Assembly: GCA_037042915.1 (NCBI GenBank) | Contig: CM073198.1 | Coordinates: forward strand, 124,001-188,000 | Source: Auricularia sp. M13 | Lineage: Eukaryota; Basidiomycota; Agaricomycetes; Auriculariales; Auriculariaceae | Reading direction: 5' to 3' | Length of the DNA stretch: 64,000 bases | In this document: positions 22,317 to 34,359 of the stretch, one piece after another | Layout: each line of letters opens with the position of its first letter | Numbering within the stretch: the stretch's first letter is position 1 | Notes under the pieces: model-generated | Databases searched by the model: none | What the model was told of the DNA's origin: nothing | The model's input: only the letters and a program-made list of their open reading frames with translations | Made by a program: the position numbers and the translations under genes

Positions 22317-24712
22317 ATGGTGGACGCACGCGTCGAAATCGACAATTGCACTGACGCTATCCGGACGCTGCTTCAAGGCCCAGTGGAATACCCTTCTTGG
22401 CTTCCAATCCCCTTATCTTGGGATGCCGACAATGCCGCCCGCATAACGAGTTTACGCATCCCTCAGACTTCGCAGCAGGCCAATCGACAAGGAGATCCCG
22501 ACATGATTTTATATCATCTGGGTCACCTGGAAGACCTGGATCCGTCCTTTGAGGCTCGAATGCGACAGTTCACGGCTGGCAACCACCACACGTGCGCTTC
22601 CCGTCGGCCACTCTCGTTTCGTGCTGACCGTACTTTATCATTAGGCTTTTAGTAAATGCTTCTGGCTCTGGAAAGACTCGTATGGCTCTCGAAGTCCTGT
22701 ATCGGCATTGGGGATTTTATCTTGGAGCAGATATCGACTACATTGCGAATCCTTACGGCTCAGAGGACTTTCCCAACCTCGTGTCTGACGTCTCAGGCTT
22801 GGTGAGGCATGTGCCCCTTACTCCGCGGAAGGAAAGACTGTCCCTTCTAGAGCGTAACCGAGCGGTTGTTGCTTCACATATGCGACAAACGATGCTTGCT
22901 CGCCTTCTCGTCCTCGACCATTTCGTGACGCTAGCGAGGCAATCCGGCATCGACGATGCGGAAGCCCGTGCGAAGTGGTTGTGGCTCCAACTGCGTCCTA
23001 CCGAATTCGTCGGATGCGACATTTTCCGCTCCGTTCACACCACGTTATACCGCTGGTCCGAAGACGCCCTTTCCACCCAGCTTCACGATCTCGTCAACAA
23101 GCATAAAAATCTCTTGGAGTTCATGGTGATCGACGAAGCGCAGATTACTGTGATCAAAAACAGCTACTCGTTCGTCTCATCTGATCACCGCATGCATCAG
23201 CCTCTCTTACATGCGCTGGTTACCCATCTCGCGTCGCTGTTCCCGTCGTCACGATGCATCGTCTCTGGCACTGAAGTGCCCTTCTCTATCATGGAGGATG
23301 CTATTAGCCTCTCTGACCACTCGATCAAGACTGTGCGTCCATTCACGAGTCTGGGCGATTTTGGGGATCTCGAGCGGACCTCTAGCTACCTCCGCCATTT
23401 TCTGGGATCGGACCTGTCTGCAGAGGAGTGTGCCCTTGCCCATCATTGGTTGCGAGGCCGGTACGTTGCAAAATACCTGCATTGAGTTAATAACTGAATA
23501 ACGCTAGTCACCGGATGCTGAGTGTCCTTGTAACTCGTACCCTGCGCTTTGGCCGCGCGCGGTATACAACCATCCTAGACTCAATCGTCCGTACGACCAC
23601 TGGTTTCGATCCTCACACTCGATCAACTGGCGCGATGATCGGCGTTGGACTGATGCCTGTCGTCCGCGACGAGAATTTGGAAGGCACGGATATTGTACCG
23701 TTTGCGAGGAGAATTGATAATTGACCGCCGCCTTCATTTTTCAGATACAGATGGCCCGTCTGCTGCCCTGCGATCGGCCGCTTATATCTATGTGACGCAC
23801 GGCGTTCCAGCAACCTTCACAGCTGATTGCACGAGACTGGTCGGCACAGGGTTGGCCCGCTTCGGCGATAGCATCGACTCAGCCACAGTGGACGAGCCTA
23901 TCATGCTGTTGAACCTTGCGCGGTGGCTGCACACATCGCGTGGGTTTTCCACTACGGCTATCATCAGACGACGCTTGCGCGACCCATCTGAGCCGGTCCG
24001 CGGCCTGGCCCTCGCCGAGGCATTTGCTTTCTCACTTTGGAAATCCTTTGGGACGTCTGGTTTTAGATTGGACCAGCTTGTCCGGTTCCCCGGGAAAGCC
24101 CCAACTTGGGCTGCTCGGCGCGCAACTTTCTGCCTGACGTCAACATCTGAAGGTACTCGTGCTTTTCGCAAGTGCTCGGCGAACCCAACATCTCTCGTAC
24201 GAGCTGCTCGGGATATCGAAGACGTTCTAGATTGGTTCTCGGATTCCAGAACTCCGTTCTTGATACCAGACTCCGACTTCGGAGCGCAACTCATTTTCGT
24301 TCTTTCGATACCTCCTTCCCACCGATTGGTCATCGTTCACCTAGATCCATTCCCTCGCGATCGGCCTCATAGGCACAACTGCGTCGTCCCTCGAGATCCG
24401 ACAAAGCTGTATTCGCACGTAAGCCAATGACTTCGGAGTTTCGCCATTGGCTGACATGAAACGCAGAATCGACTGTCCCAAGCCAAATTCCTTACTGTCC
24501 TATCCTCATTTACACGCACTCAACGATCGTCAACGCGGTCTACGGCCGCGTATTCATCATTGGAGACGCTGCAGATCTATTGCTTTGCGGACTTGTATAA
24601 GCCCGAGCATGTGTATGACCCTCCCATCGTGACGATGCGACTTCGAGACCTGATCTCGAGGGAGCAGCTCGTGGAGCTCACGCCAGCAGATCTTGCGGGT
24701 CACCTTCACTGA
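22317..24712 (+). CDS. NTPase with C-terminal nuclease-like domain, catalytic residues missing (module gene A)
   Basis: A P-loop NTPase joined to a restriction-endonuclease-like domain, similar in layout to the CR/Crinkler-type NTPase-nuclease proteins of basidiomycetes. The N-terminal domain has YPSWLP and MILYHLGHLEDLDPSF. The NTPase has Walker A NASGSGKTRMALEVLYRHWG, Walker B EFMVIDEAQ and sensor-like VSGTEVPFS. The C-terminal domain has GLALAEAFAFSLWKSFG, FLIPDSDFGAQLIFVL and LVIVHLDPF. Where the sister gene B has GPD and QCK, this one has GAQ and HLD, so it is probably nuclease-dead. The end reads LQIYCFADLY and TMRLRDLISREQLVEL. Introns: 22593-22644, 23461-23507, 23684-23744 (GC donor) and 24419-24466. 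Gene B starts 525 nt downstream in the same direction; no gene is seen in that gap. The start at 22317 matches the start of copy E. Confidence 0.82.
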
Positions 24713-25236
24713 TGTTGCGTTTCGGGGCACCGTTTAGAGACTCGTGTGGGGGTCGAATCGAACGACAAGCCCAGTCTGAGCGCTTAACGCTTGATGCCAT
24801 ACATGTTCCCGTGCAGTTACGTCGGACCGATGCATCCACATTTACGTGTATCATATGCTTCTGCCGCGCTTTCTCGCCCGGCCCAGACCTGTGTAATTGA
24901 CCGCGTGGTACCCGGGTACAATATCAGGTCGCGATTTCCTGAGCATATCCTCAGTCAGATTTGAACTTGCAATGGGTGCGCTCAGCAATAAATCCATCAT
25001 GGGACATTGAACTTTTGCAACTAACCGATATGCTTGAGAGATATGGGACTAGGAAAGCTCATTGCTGGAAGGCTCCCAGAACGAGTTGACGTGCAGAAGC
25101 CGTATTCGACAGGTGCTGTTGATGTCAGCTATTGTTACCTGGGCGCTCTGGGAACAACCAGAGAACAACAGTCCTGCGGCTGTGATAAGGGCATCTCAGC
25201 GGCTGTCCACGAAGAGCAGCTTGACCTCCGCCCACT

Positions 25237-28200
25237 ATGGCAACCTTTTCCGACGACCTCAAATATCGCCTATTTATGATCCAGTCAGTGCGTCGCCCGC
25301 TTCTAGTACTCGTCACTTACCGCTCCGTAGGCAATCGTTCTCATTCGGTGATCAATTCGGCCAGTCCTTCGACAATATGACCTTGGCTCGAAACATTTAT
25401 GCACTCGGGGCTGGGTATCCAGCACCCGAGACCATTGACGATGCGCTTGCTGAGCAATTCGTGCAAGACATGATGCAAATGCGAGGCAGCACAAGTCTGG
25501 ATGTTATTGACAGTTGGAAACGGAGTGAGCGTCTTAATGCCCCAGTTTCTGCTTCGATGCTGACCCCCTCCGAGCTTTCGATGGTCAGCGTCAGCACGTG
25601 CAACCGTCCCTCAACACCGACCCCTGTACGCATCCCGATCTGAGAAAGTGAATAGTTTCCTGACATGCAGGCGTATACTATCAGCGGATGCCATTGCTCA
25701 AATATTACGCCAACTTGAATCACGCATCGAGCCATTTCTAAAGAAGGAGAACCCTCTCCCTCTGTGGACGCCGCCTCCTGTCTGGAATGGAGAAAAAGTG
25801 CCTGGCACAGGCCTTGATCTTCGCAGCCACCTTCTTCAGCTAGGTCTTCCCTTGAACCCGCTGCAGGCATCTCCATCTGCCACGCCCGATTTCCTCGTCT
25901 ACATGTTGGGTCTCTACGAAGCAGTCGACGGGGGTCGGTTGAAACGTCGCGCTGCACGTTTACTTTCGGGCGGGTCCCATCGGTAAGCATCGACTACCCT
26001 CTGTCGCTGAGACAATTCCCCGACGTCTTTTATCTAGTGTCGTGATGAATACGTCTGGCTCAGGAAAGAGTCGCCTGTTGTTTGAAACTCTTTGCCTAGA
26101 ATGGGGCCTCTACCTCACATGCGCATGCGACATGGCAACCAACCCCTATGGATCCGAAGATATCACTGTGTGCCTCGAGGAAAGCTTCCTCAAGTCGCTG
26201 AACGTTGATGGATGCACTTTCAAACCCGACGCATGGTCCATCTCCTCTTCCAGCAAAGCTAAATGCCAGCAACAGCTCGAGCATAATCATTCGGTCGTCG
26301 AACACGTCATGGGGTCAGTTGTTCTGGCCCGCTTTTTGGTCTTAGAAGTCTACCTCCGTGTGGCCGAGTCATTAAATTTCACGAACGAGCGCCAGCTTCG
26401 CGGATGGCTCATCCTCCAACTGTTCCCTCGTCTGACCGAATCGGGGGAGCTAAAGGCTGGCGTCAACGACTTCTTCGAGGAATTGACCAGGCTCTGTGTC
26501 TCGCTTCCCCCGAATATCTTGACGGACAGGCTACGCGCCGCCCAGAAGGCAATCCCAGCGCACAAGTTCCCCCGTTTGGTGATCTTCGACGAAGTGCAGA
26601 CGGTATCCGCGAAATGGCGTTCTGCTTTCGCCGGCGAAACATACAAGAAGACTCGCTCATTGCTACGACCGATCGTCATTGGTACTCAGAAGGCTCACCG
26701 TTCCGCACGTTTCATGATTGCTGGAACGCGCTTGTTCTATAACGATGTGCTCGATGCATTGTCGTCCAACGTTTTCAAGCAGCAAAACTTCACGGAGTTC
26801 ACGGACATAGGCGGCTACTTTCGCTGGAAGGCAGACATGCTTCGGTTTCTCAATCATATATTCACCCCGTCATTGGTTAACAGCTGGCCCTCTGATGTAC
26901 GCGATAATATTCGCTTCTGGATGAGCGGCAGGTACGTCAGCATTGCGTACTTATTTCCATATACACCAATGATGACATTCGCAACAGACACCGATTCTTG
27001 ATTGTCTGCGTGCAGCATATCCTCATGGAAGGACCGCACGCCGACGCTGTTCGAAATGTTATCGATAACATTGTATTTGTGGCAACAAAAGAACACTTGC
27101 CCCAGTACGCAGCACTTTACAAGCCGATCGAAAGAGTGCAGATTAAAGGGCTCGTTCCCACGGCGTTTATGGCGAAAACCACTCGGGCAAAGGAGCGTGG
27201 TACGTGTTAAGCTTGAAGGGTCCGTCAAATCATTAAAGGTCCTGTCTCAGCGAGTATTCGACAAGCGCGGAAAGGTGTATTGCAGTTCTTGACGCAGATG
27301 ACCTTTCCCAAGTTTGGCTTGAAACAGTTAGAACTCGTCGATTATGGCATAGGTCGATTTGTCACACGCGCCGACAGCAGACATATCGAGATCAGCGAGC
27401 GCCTCGTCCTCAGCGCACTTAGAGTCTTCTTTGACTCCCCTTCGCTATCCTCAGGCTCGAGCATTCGTTCAGTCATCAACGATGCACTCAGCGATCCAAG
27501 CGGTAGCGAGGCTGGCACCGGGCTGGCGTTCGAGGACGCTATGATATACCTCTTCTGGCTTCGCTTTTCAGGCGACGGTGCTTTGTTGTCTGACGTATTC
27601 GAATTTGAAGCCGACCTGCGTCCCGCCTGGGCGGACAGGAAAGGCAGACTTATCGCGGCTTTCCACCCTGGGTCTCGCGTTGCCAAGGACTTTGCCCTCC
27701 GAGGACTCGTGTCTGTGCTTGCGCGGAACGTTACGACGATCGAGGAGTCTCTGGCATGGTTCAAGAACACCATGGGCGTCCCGTTCCTGAAACCGGACAA
27801 TTTCTGTGGGCCCGACATCATCTTCGCGCTGCAGCTATACGATGCGGATGGACGAGCCTGTGCTGCAGATCAAACCCTGTTTGTCTGCGTACAGTGCAAA
27901 AATTGGTCCCAGCAGCGCCAGGGGTTCGCCGTCCGCCATGCAATCTTCACCGCGTCGCCGGAGGGGTTCTATAAATCATACGTGAGCAACAATGCTCACG
28001 TGGTATATGTTGAGTCTAATTTTCCGCAGGCAGGGCGCCAAAGAGAGCTCTACGGGTACCTCAGGCCGTTCACACCTCTTCCCGGCACGCTGCTGGACAG
28101 GTCAGATGTCCATGCCACGGGCTCCGCCAGCGTACCGCGTCCACGAACTAGCGCTCGCGACGCCAAGGAAGAGGCGAAGATCAAGTACGCTGACACTGTC

Positions 28201-28860
28201 GAGTTCGCCATTCTCCGCTGCCTGGCAACGTTTCCCGACACAGCTGTCATCGACAGGCCGGTCAGCGCGCATAATGGCATCTATCCACTCGCAACCATCA
28301 GTCACCAAGTCATGCAGCTCGGATGCTCCATTGGTTTCGACCGCTTTAAACACGCCCTGGAGCAGGCGAATATTGCTTTTCCAGCGATGTCGGAAGAGGA
28401 GCTGCTGGAGATGCGGAACGACGAGTTCGACATCGCAATCGCGCCGTATGACCCAGAAGAAGAACTGCACAACAACTTCAAACTCGCGTGGGAGCAGGCT
28501 GATAGTGACTCCGAGCCTCTTGATGGCGAAGAGGGGGGTGGCTCGGCACCAACAAAGAAGTCGTCAGGCACGCAAAGCCGGGCTAAGGGGCAGTTGAAGG
28601 GCAAGGCGAAGGGGAGGGGGAAGGGGAAAGGGACAGGAAAGGCGCCGGCGAAGACCAGAGCCGACGCTACGGCGATGGACGAGGACTGGGAGGACACCGA
28701 AGTTGATGAACCGCTGCCACAGCACCCGGCGACATCGCCTGAGCCAGCGACCAAGGCAACACATCCTGCGACCAAGGCGAAGCGTCTTCCCAAGCGATTG
28801 CGTCCAACCTCGTCCGAAGTCTCCGTCAACACTCGACCAAAGCGCAAGCAGAAACTTTAG
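25237..28860 (+). CDS. NTPase fused to a PD-(D/E)xK-type nuclease with intact QxK motif (module gene B)
   Basis: Same architecture as gene A but with nuclease residues present. The N-terminus is MATFSDDLKYRLFMI, then a domain with TLARNIYALG and LRSHLLQLGLPLNPLQ. The NTPase has Walker A NTSGSGKSRLLFETLC, Walker B RLVIFDEVQ and IAGTRLFYNDV. The nuclease has FEDAMIYLFWLRF, FLKPDNFCGPDIIFAL and LFVCVQCKNW, giving E, D and Q-x-K. A second globular region (FAILRCLATFPDTAVIDRP) precedes a long acidic then lysine-rich tail ending RPKRKQKL, a likely nuclear localisation signal. Introns: 25284-25330, 25598-25670, 25983-26037, 26932-26987, 27200-27250 and 27982-28029. Four of these share position and phase with gene A. 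About 1,090 residues; no damage seen. Confidence 0.83.
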
Positions 28861-29118
28861 GGTATATTGGTTCATGCGTCTGTAATAATATTGAGTTTGT
28901 TCTTGCCCGCCGACAGTCAGCATACGAAAAAAAAAGGTCAGTCTGTTAGATACACCAAAGAATGAAAACGTGCGCCGAGGATTGGCGTAAAATATTGGAT
29001 TGGCGTACAGACCAGAAGGTTACCGCCGTGCATAAGCTGACAACACGCAGCGTGCCCCTTCGAACCGCTGCTGTCAAGCCGGTACATACGCCGACTTGGG
29101 TCGGACACCCAACCCCGA

Positions 29119-30624
29119 CTACAAAGCGTCAACGACCTGGCCTTTGGCACATGGAATGCCGGAACGCACCTTCTCGTATATCCGTTCAACAGCCTCCATC
29201 TGCTTGACCGAGTCGTCGCCCTCCATCCAATAGTGCGGCTCACGCCCGCGCACCTTGTCCACGAACGCCTCGAGCTGATAGCGGTAACTGTCGCCGGTTC
29301 CAGTGAGCAACGAATGGAAGCCTGATTCAGAGAAAGTGCTCACGTCGACCACCACTCCTCGCCCTTGCCCTCCTTGGGCTTATACACCTTCTCCGTGCGT
29401 CCATTCACAGTGATGTAGTGGTACGCGGTGGGCAGGACGAAGTTGAACACGTGCGCATCGCCCTTCTTGCCGTGTATGGTCGCGCCGAGCTTGAACATGC
29501 GGGGGATGAAACCTAGGCGCGGCGCCATGGCTAGGCTGCATTCGATATCGGCTACGACGTCGTCCGGGAACGCGAGGGACGCGACGAGCCCGGCGTCGAC
29601 GCGCGCTGCGTCTCCGGGGAATGGCGTTGCGTGCACGTTGAGGACCTGTGTGGGCTCGGAGCCCAGGACGAAGCGGACAAGGGAGAGTGGGTAGACTGGC
29701 CGGGTATGTCAGCTTCGGCAGCAGGTAGCAAGAGCGACGAGACATACCGCCCATGTCCATGAGGGCGCCACCGCCGAGGTCCCATTTGAATCGAATGTCG
29801 TCCTTGGCTACGATACCCCGCGGCACTGCGAGCGCGGCCGAGACGGACTTGATCTTTCCGAGCTCGCCAGAGCGCACGATCTCGCGTAGACGTTGAGCTA
29901 CAGGATGGAAGCTGCAATGAAAGCATGAGCAAGATGCTCGTTGGCCATGGCATATCTGTGGCAACGAAAAGGATCGCCGCGACATGCCAAACAGAATGCA
30001 GCCGTACATACCGGTAGTGGAATGCTTCGAGCAGCACGACGCCCTTCTCGTTGGCCTTCTCGAATAGAGCTCGCGTCTCTTGCGCAGTATTGCAGCTTGG
30101 CTTCTCCAGGAGGACATGCTTCCCAGCAGCCAATGCCTTCATTGTCCATTCGTAGTGCAGACCATTGGGGAGCTGGACCGTATGCTGGTCAGCAACAAAC
30201 CATGCACTACTACTGAGCTCGCGCACCGGGTTGTAAACTGCATCGATATCTGGGGAGTCAAGCATTTCTGCACACCCAACTTCAGCGACGCGTGCAAAAC
30301 GAAGAGACAGCGTACTGTACCCTGATAATTCGCGAAAACCTTAGGTATGCCATGCTGCTTCGCATACTTCTCGCCTTTAGTCTTGTCACGCGCGGCCACA
30401 GCAGCCACGACCACGTCCGGGTGGCTGCGAGCGGGCAGTATGAGCGCGCTGGGCGCGATACGCGCCGCACCGAGGATCCCGATCCGCAACGCGTTCGGTT
30501 CCTTGGGCACGGTCGGCGGGTTGTTCATCTGGATTCCTTCGTCAGTCAATGCAGTCACCAGCAACATCAATACTAGAGCGCGCACCTTGCGCACGCGGTC
30601 TATGAGACCGAAGAGGCCAGCCAT
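29119..30624 (-). CDS. Gfo/Idh/MocA family NAD(P)-dependent sugar/diol dehydrogenase
   Basis: The family oxidises sugars or cyclic diols with NAD(P); the nearest characterised relatives by motif are fungal D-xylose 1-dehydrogenase and dihydrodiol dehydrogenase. The nucleotide-binding loop is LRIGILGAARIAPSALI; then VVAAVAARDKTKGEKYA, the catalytic-lysine motif LLEKPSCN, and the C-terminal beta-sheet domain with FKWDLGGGALMDMGG. The exon FHSLLTGTGDSYRYQLEAFV ends at the stop at 29119. Introns lie near 29316-29350, 29697-29755, 29912-30014, 30175-30240 and 30536-30590, the first joining MAGLFGLIDRVRK to MNNPPTVP. The gene is convergent with gene B and tandem with URC4. Length about 390 residues, normal. 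No signal peptide, so probably cytosolic. Confidence 0.85.
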
Positions 30625-30997
30625 GGCGAAGGTGGAAGAAATGGGCAGTTGAAGGTGAAAGTGAGGGTCAAAGTTCGGTTTGCAGCCATGTGGACCCGTT
30701 TGATGCTTCCCTGAGGAAGGCCGAAGACCCTAATGTTCAGGTAGTCCATATCATACTTTGTCGTATATTGCTTGCGGTTCTGTTAAATACGGTGCCAGCG
30801 TCATTGCGAGACGCAGGTGGAACGGTAGAAGCAGCAAGAAAGACAAGCCGCGGCGGAAGCAACCGTCTGCAGTTCATTTCCGTGGAAGGACTCGCAGGAC
30901 ATAGCCAACTGGGTCGAACGAGTGAACGCGGCTGCGATGAATGCCCAGAAAATTTGATACAGTACTATACACGATCGTATCCTACATGGGAACGCGC

Positions 30998-32594
30998 TCA
31001 GAATACCGTGCCATCGCTGATGATGCCAATCGGCGGACCACCTCCTGCAGCGCCGCGCTTGCGCTTCGCGATTTCGCGTCCGCCCTTCCACGTCGCGGCC
31101 TCGAGTATCTGCGCAGTGCTCAGGTCTGGCGCGCCGAGCTCCTTGCGGATCGCCGCCGCCGTGCGGTCTCTGCGAAATATGGGTGTGAAGATGCCAAGGG
31201 GATAGAAGGGCGGCAGCGTACAGCAAGATGACCGTCAGAGCGCGCCATTCGACAATCGCGGGATGCGACGGCTCGAACTGCGGGATCTCGTCCGCGCTCG
31301 CGGGCGGCGCGCGCAGCTTGAGCACGCCGAAATCGACGAATAGACCGCCTGCGATGCGCTCAGCGTTCCGTCCGCTATCTGCTATGTGCGCAAAAAGGGC
31401 GTACCGTTGCGATATTCAGGTAGCCCAGTCATGTCCTCGAGCCCGTCGACCTTCCAGCCCAGCACGCGCTCGAGCGGCTCGACGAGCGAGTACGCGAGCC
31501 ACTGCGTCAGCTTGTGGAACGGCACCAGGTCCTCCCCTGCACAATGAGCTTGGAGCAACAGAGCGCGCGAAATGATGCGCACCTTTAGCAGGGTCCGCGC
31601 CTTGCGCCACGAGCGCGGGACACGGCCAGACGTCGCCGAGGCTGACGCCGCAGAACTTGGTCCTGGTCGCGGGCCAGACGCGCGCAAGGCCGTCCATGAG
31701 CGCGGCCCAGAGCACGAAAATGTGCACGCGCCCGTCCTTGAGCTGCGTCGCCAGGAAGTCTGCACGCAGATTGTCACAAACTGTGAATAGCAGGCTGCGC
31801 AAAGCCAGGCATACCGACGAGATTTCCCGCTCGCGCGTCGCTGCCAAAGAACTCGCTCCCGTCTTGGAGCGCCAGTCCGAGGTTGCTGAGCAGGGCGGCG
31901 CGGCCAGCAAGGCCCTCCATCTGGTTATCCGCGCCAACCTGCATGGCGCGACCGACAGTGGATTCGCCCGCCCGGGCAAGTCCTTCGGCGTCGACGCGCC
32001 ACACGTCGCTCTCCCCTTTGCCGCTGAAGAATCCCGCCTTGTACATGTCGAGACTGGCAATAGCTAGCCCCTCCGACCGCGAGTAAGGTTTGGAAGTTCC
32101 GGGCGAGGTATACGACCAAGTAGGGCCAGCGCCGGCGTCGAGCAGAACGGACACGAGAGACAGCTCGATCAGACGGCGCGCGATTTCGACCTTGGGAGCT
32201 CCTTTGCCAGTCCAGGTATCTATGAGCGGTTGCAGGCGCGGCTCATCGATGTCAAAATGGCGCCAACGACCGTGCGGAGGAATCTATGGGTCAAGTTCAG
32301 ACTTCAGGGGCTCGTCCCCCCAAGTCTGACCATACCGACGCGTAGTTGGTTCCAAAGTCGCGCTGACGATTTACATTAATGAGGTGCAAGGACAAGTTAA
32401 ATGTATGTACTGACCTTAATGATTTCACAGCAGAATTTGACAACCTCGGCCTCCTGGCTCTCGTGGTAAGTGAAGTGCTGCAATTTATCCTCCTGGGCCA
32501 GCTTGAACACGCGCGAGCATCGTTCCCTAATGGCTGGGAGTGTGCGCAAATAGGCTGCCGTTGCGTCTGGTGTCTGTTTCGCAGCTAAGAGCAT
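30998..32594 (-). CDS. URC4: URC4/Urg3-like protein (DUF1688), uracil catabolism
   Basis: In Lachancea kluyveri URC4 is needed for the URC pyrimidine degradation route; its chemistry is not settled. Recognisable blocks in order: AAYLRTLPAIRERCSRVFKL, RWRHFDIDEPRL, LLDAGAGPTWSY, SEGLAIASLDMYKAGFFS, RAALLSNLGLAL, VHIFVLWAALMDGLARVWP, LVPFHKLTQWLAYSLVEPLE, FVDFGVLKL and the C-terminal ATWKGGREIAKRKRGAAGGG..PIGIISDGTVF, which is diagnostic. Introns include 32363-32414 and 32284-32335, which bracket a 27-nt exon (32336-32362, RDFGTNYAS). Further introns fall near 31757-31810, 31533-31590, 31345-31400 and 31168-31225. Total about 430 residues, as expected. No lesions were seen. Confidence 0.88.
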
Positions 32595-32939
32595 TGTCGT
32601 TCACGATGGTCAAGAGGAAGAGTGACACCGGCTCGATCCGGTAGACGCGCCACAGGCGCGTGTATCGATGAAACCGAATCACTGTACTATGAGACAACTT
32701 TGACATTGTTTTTTTTTTGGTAACTCGTAATCAGGTGTCAAATCAACACTGGCAGGAGTGTCGATTCACATTTGCGGCTTCCGCATGACCATGTACACGT
32801 TCGGTAATTGTTTTCACGAAGCTTGCTCTGAGGCGTGCACGATCAACGCTGTCTTCGAAGTAGATCGTGGCAAAATGCGGCAAGAAAATTCGACAGGAGC
32901 TCTGCAGAAAGCTCGTTGGATGATTAAGTTCGTGCAATG

Positions 32940-33845
32940 AGGCAAGTGTTCCTCCAGTCACCGCATCGCCGGGCAATACGCTATTCCCTTCGTCGTCCAA
33001 AGCCGGGAGAATGTCGAAGCAATATAGAACGGTCGTCATCATCAGCCAAATCTCGGCGTCTGCGAAATATCGGCCGGGACAGATTCTGCTTGCGAGCGTC
33101 AGACTCGTGCATTGCCGGATTCACCTCCTCCCGAATCCAAAGACAGCACTTCGAGGGTAGGGAACGTCGGTAATGAGGAGCCAGTCTTTTATGAACCTTT
33201 CAGGGCAGTAACGGAGTGGGTCGGGACAAGTTTCCCGCATCATGGACCTGGGATCCTGTCAGAACTCTGTACCGGCAGACATGTTGGGAATACGTACAGC
33301 ACCGCATGGGATCCTCATGCCTTCGTACTCATCCTCCTGAATTGATGTATACGGAATGCCTGTGAGAGTTTTTAGTCATTCGCCCGCGATGATGAATACA
33401 TACAGTATCGTTGAACCAACAAAGTGAGATCGGAGGGTGCTTTCTGTATGTCTCACGCAGTACTTCCTCGAGGCACGGAAGCTTGGCATTGTTCCTGTCG
33501 GCGAGAGACGGAAGTCGCTCTGCGGGAATGACACGATCGAGTTCTTGGACTCTGCGTTGCACATCAGGATTGCGTGTCATGGCGAGAAAGAAGGATTTCA
33601 GCGTTGATAAGGTCTAGAGATCAGGTTAGATGATATCCAAGTACAGCATACACGAGCGCTGGTCACACGGCGTCGGCTCCAGCTGTCGTATCATCAGGTT
33701 GAATTGAAATTTTGAAAAGCCCAATTTTCAAGGCAAAAGGGTACTTATTGATATAGGAACACCCGTACAGTTCTTGACGACATTTTCAGGGAGGGTGGAC
33801 CCGTCCATCTCAGCATCAAGCAATGCGGTGATAAACGAAGGGAGA
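32940..33845 (-). pseudogene. 5'-truncated P450 relic related to the P450 at 10.5-12.5 kb
   Basis: Reading leftwards, exons match the C-terminal half of the complete P450: LPSFITALLDAEMDGSTLPE, TLSTLKSFFLA, RVQELDRVIPAERLPSLADR, EEVLRETYRKHPP (ExxR), SIQEDEYEGMRIP, FGFGRR then ICPGRYFADAEIWLMM, and FDILPALDDEGNSVLPG. The N-terminal membrane anchor, the C-helix region and everything before the I-helix exon are absent, and similarity stops abruptly near 32,940 before a normal end. Motifs that remain are well preserved, so truncation is fairly recent or there has been gene conversion. Without an N-terminus it cannot make a functional enzyme. Confidence 0.75.
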
Positions 33846-34359
33846 CCGTGCGCTGCCCGAGCTTACCCGCAGCGACGACAAACATCTGGCTGTGACAATT
33901 AGCTTCAGGCCGCACGCTGTGACGCGCAAGCGCACCTTGACATTGATAATAAAGTTCGCCTGCGGAGCGTTGCTCTCATCGTAGAGACGAGCGGTGAGGA
34001 CGTCCTGAACCTCCCCGCAGAACGGGAAGCGTGCTATCATTCCATACGCACGCAGATTTAATCACGATGGTGAAAACAGCTTAAAACCCGCCATCGTGAA
34101 ACCCCTAATCAGACAGGCGCGCGACGAGTTTGACCAGAAGTTGGGAACAGGGGGAAGGAAAGAGTTGAACGCGACTTGAAACTCAGCCCCACTGCTCTTT
34201 CTCCGGTTCTACTCTCGACGTGCCCACATAGTCAAGCTAATCGTCCAGGCTCTCTGATTACGCTCAGGATGATCCATGCTCATGGTTAAGCGCCAAACCG
34301 CGAGGAATCGCAAATGACTGCTCAACGCTAAAGAGGAGTCTTGTCTACTGGGCGGCGGC
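33846..34359. other. Unassigned interval between the P450 relic and the nitrilase relic
   Basis: A minus-strand segment at about 33935-34040 reads FPFCGEVQDVLTARLYDE and NFIINVK before a plausible donor site, which looks like genuine coding sequence, but I do not recognise the family and no further exon could be joined. The remainder shows no gene. Confidence 0.35.
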
